A stretch of 6,495 bases of DNA from an uncultured Clostridia bacterium. GTDB taxonomy: Bacteria > Bacillota > Clostridia > Oscillospirales > Ruminococcaceae. The notes under the pieces were generated by a model. The model was not told the DNA's origin, did not search any database, and saw only the letters and a list, made by a program, of their open reading frames with translations. Both the position numbers and the translations under genes were made by a program. This document shows, in pieces, positions 5,627-6,495 of the stretch. Location of the stretch: positions 1 through 6,495 of the forward strand of contig CAMBHV010000083.1 of the NCBI GenBank assembly GCA_945867255.1, given 5' to 3'. Within the stretch, counting starts at the first letter, position 1; the number at the start of each line of letters is the position of its first letter.

Positions 5627-6310
5627 ATGTTCACAGATCAGAAAGACATGCTGCTGTATGTATTGTTCTGTGCCGTCATTCCGTATTTGTTGGGTTCGCT
5701 CAGCTTTTCTATCATAGTGTCGCGTTTGCTCTTCCATAAGGATATCCGGCATTACGGTTCTCACAATGCGGGAATGACAAATGTGTTGCGCACGTTTGGC
5801 AAGGGTGCGGCAGCACTGACCATCGTGGGGGATATTGGAAAAGGCGTGGTGGCCGTACTTTTGGCTAAGTGGTTTTTTCAGGCCAACCTGAATGATGCCA
5901 TCTATTATCGTGGCGCTATTATAGGAGTGTACCTTGCTGCTTTTTTTGCAGTGATCGGGCATGTATATCCGCTTTATTTCGGCTTCAAGGGTGGGAAGGC
6001 TGTCTCTGTAGCAACGGGCACGATTGCTGCCTTGGAGCCTGTGCTGCTTATTCCGCTGGTAGTGATCTTTTTTGTAACGCTTGCCTGCGGAAAAATGGTA
6101 TCCCTTGCCAGCATCCTGTGTGCCGTGGCATATCCGGTAGTAACGTTTTTATATCAGCAGTTTTTTATGCATGCACCGGCCTCTCATGTGAGCACGGCTA
6201 CGGTGGGGGCAACAGTTGTGGCACTTTTGGTGATCTGGCTGCATCGTTCCAATATTGCCCGGATTCGTGCGGGCACAGAGTATAAATTTTTTCAAAAAAA
6301 GGATAAATGA
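5627..6310 (+). CDS. plsY: Acyl-phosphate:glycerol-3-phosphate acyltransferase PlsY
   Basis: Integral membrane enzyme that transfers the acyl group from acyl-phosphate to glycerol-3-phosphate, the first step of phospholipid synthesis in most Gram-positive bacteria. ATG 5627 is chosen because AAAAGGAGG (5613-5621) stands 5 nt before it; the open frame extends upstream only as an overlap with der. It has 227 residues, slightly longer than the usual 190-215. Hydrophobic segments lie near 8-32, 60-82, 94-116, 138-153, 155-182 and 188-206. The three family motifs are visible: GSHNAGMTNVLR (44-55; canonical forms have GSGN), GHVYPLYFGFKGGKAV (111-126) and NIARIRAGTE (209-218). The extra length is partly in the loop after 180 and in the lysine-rich tail. 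It follows der by 25 nt and probably shares its transcript. Confidence 0.93.
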   Translation: MFTDQKDMLLYVLFCAVIPYLLGSLSFSIIVSRLLFHKDIRHYGSHNAGMTNVLRTFGKGAAALTIVGDIGKGVVAVLLAKWFFQANLNDAIYYRGAIIGVYLAAFFAVIGHVYPLYFGFKGGKAVSVATGTIAALEPVLLIPLVVIFFVTLACGKMVSLASILCAVAYPVVTFLYQQFFMHAPASHVSTATVGATVVALLVIWLHRSNIARIRAGTEYKFFQKKDK

Positions 6311-6393
6311 GAAAAATCATTTCGCCATATCGATCCTTGTGCATATAAAAAGAAAATTCGAATACATTTTACGGATATTTTTTAAGAAACAGC

Positions 6394-6422
6394 TTGCAAT
6401 TTGCGGTAGAATTTGTTATTAT
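6394..6422 (+). promoter_or_regulatory. Sigma-A type promoter for rpmB
   Basis: TTGCAA (6394-6399) and TATTAT (6417-6422) are 17 nt apart, in an AT-rich gap between plsY and rpmB. The predicted start near 6429 gives a leader of about 28 nt. The -10 box is close to consensus, the -35 box less so (four of six). Confidence 0.7.
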
Positions 6423-6456
6423 ATTCTAGCTACTTGTAAAGAGGAGGTGCAGTACG

Positions 6457-6495
6457 ATGGCAAAATGTGATTGCTGCGGCAAGGGCGTGACGTTC
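6457..6495 (+). CDS. rpmB: 50S ribosomal protein L28, N-terminal 13 codons (cut by window end)
   Basis: Large-subunit ribosomal protein; only the start is in the window. The 13 residues MAKCDCCGKGVTF match the N-terminus typical of bacterial L28 proteins of the zinc-binding type, with Cys4 and Cys7 forming the first CxxC half of the metal site (Cys6 is an additional cysteine). AGGAGG at 6442-6447 lies 9 nt before ATG 6457. It has its own promoter and is the third 50S-related unit in this window. Confidence 0.87.
   Translation, partial: MAKCDCCGKGVTF

Noticed and set aside
6255..6470. A 71-codon open frame overlapping the end of plsY, reachable by slippage on the T6-C-A7 tract at 6287-6300
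   Set aside because: The protein is low-complexity and AT-driven, it runs through the rpmB promoter and start, and no stimulatory structure for frameshifting was seen.

Overview
The window looks like a housekeeping segment of a Gram-positive, low-to-mid GC Firmicute chromosome, most likely an anaerobic clostridium (class Clostridia, possibly Oscillospirales; the order is a guess from protein style). The grounds are strong AGGAGG-type ribosome binding sites, sigma-A type promoters with 17-nt spacers, a clostridial-type short glucose-6-phosphate isomerase, zinc-binding forms of L32 and L28, and the arrangement YceD/DUF177-rpmF followed by DUF512 protein-der-plsY. Every convincing gene lies on the + strand. 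No tRNA, rRNA, insertion sequence, phage gene, CRISPR array or toxin-antitoxin pair was seen.

Layout. Positions 1-79 hold the unresolved end of an upstream unit and a GC-rich hairpin that may terminate it. A promoter (144-172) drives pgi (222-1556) and probably also the next gene, a 134-residue P-loop protein of unknown function (1623-2027). That unit closes at a very strong terminator with a 32-bp perfect palindrome (2055-2100). A promoter with perfect -35 and -10 consensus (2124-2152) then drives the YceD/DUF177 gene (2181-2678) and rpmF for ribosomal protein L32 (2703-2885), ended by a second clear terminator (2903-2937). Only 27 nt later begins a tight three-gene run: a PDZ/radical-SAM-like/DUF512 protein (2965-4260), the ribosome-assembly GTPase Der (4276-5601) and the acyl-phosphate glycerol-3-phosphate acyltransferase PlsY (5627-6310). 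A 146-nt AT-rich gap with its own promoter leads into the first 13 codons of rpmB for ribosomal protein L28 (6457 to the window end).

How the genes fit together. The common theme is the large ribosomal subunit: YceD (23S rRNA/50S maturation), L32, Der (50S assembly GTPase) and L28. PlsY commits acyl-phosphate to phospholipid synthesis, and pgi is central glycolysis. The two least understood genes are the small P-loop protein after pgi and the DUF512 protein in front of der. I found no convincing new multi-gene system. The points that merit a second look are the orphan P-loop gene, the unusually cysteine-rich YceD tail, the terminator set directly before the DUF512-der-plsY run, and a 25-bp exact duplication in the two Walker A regions of der.
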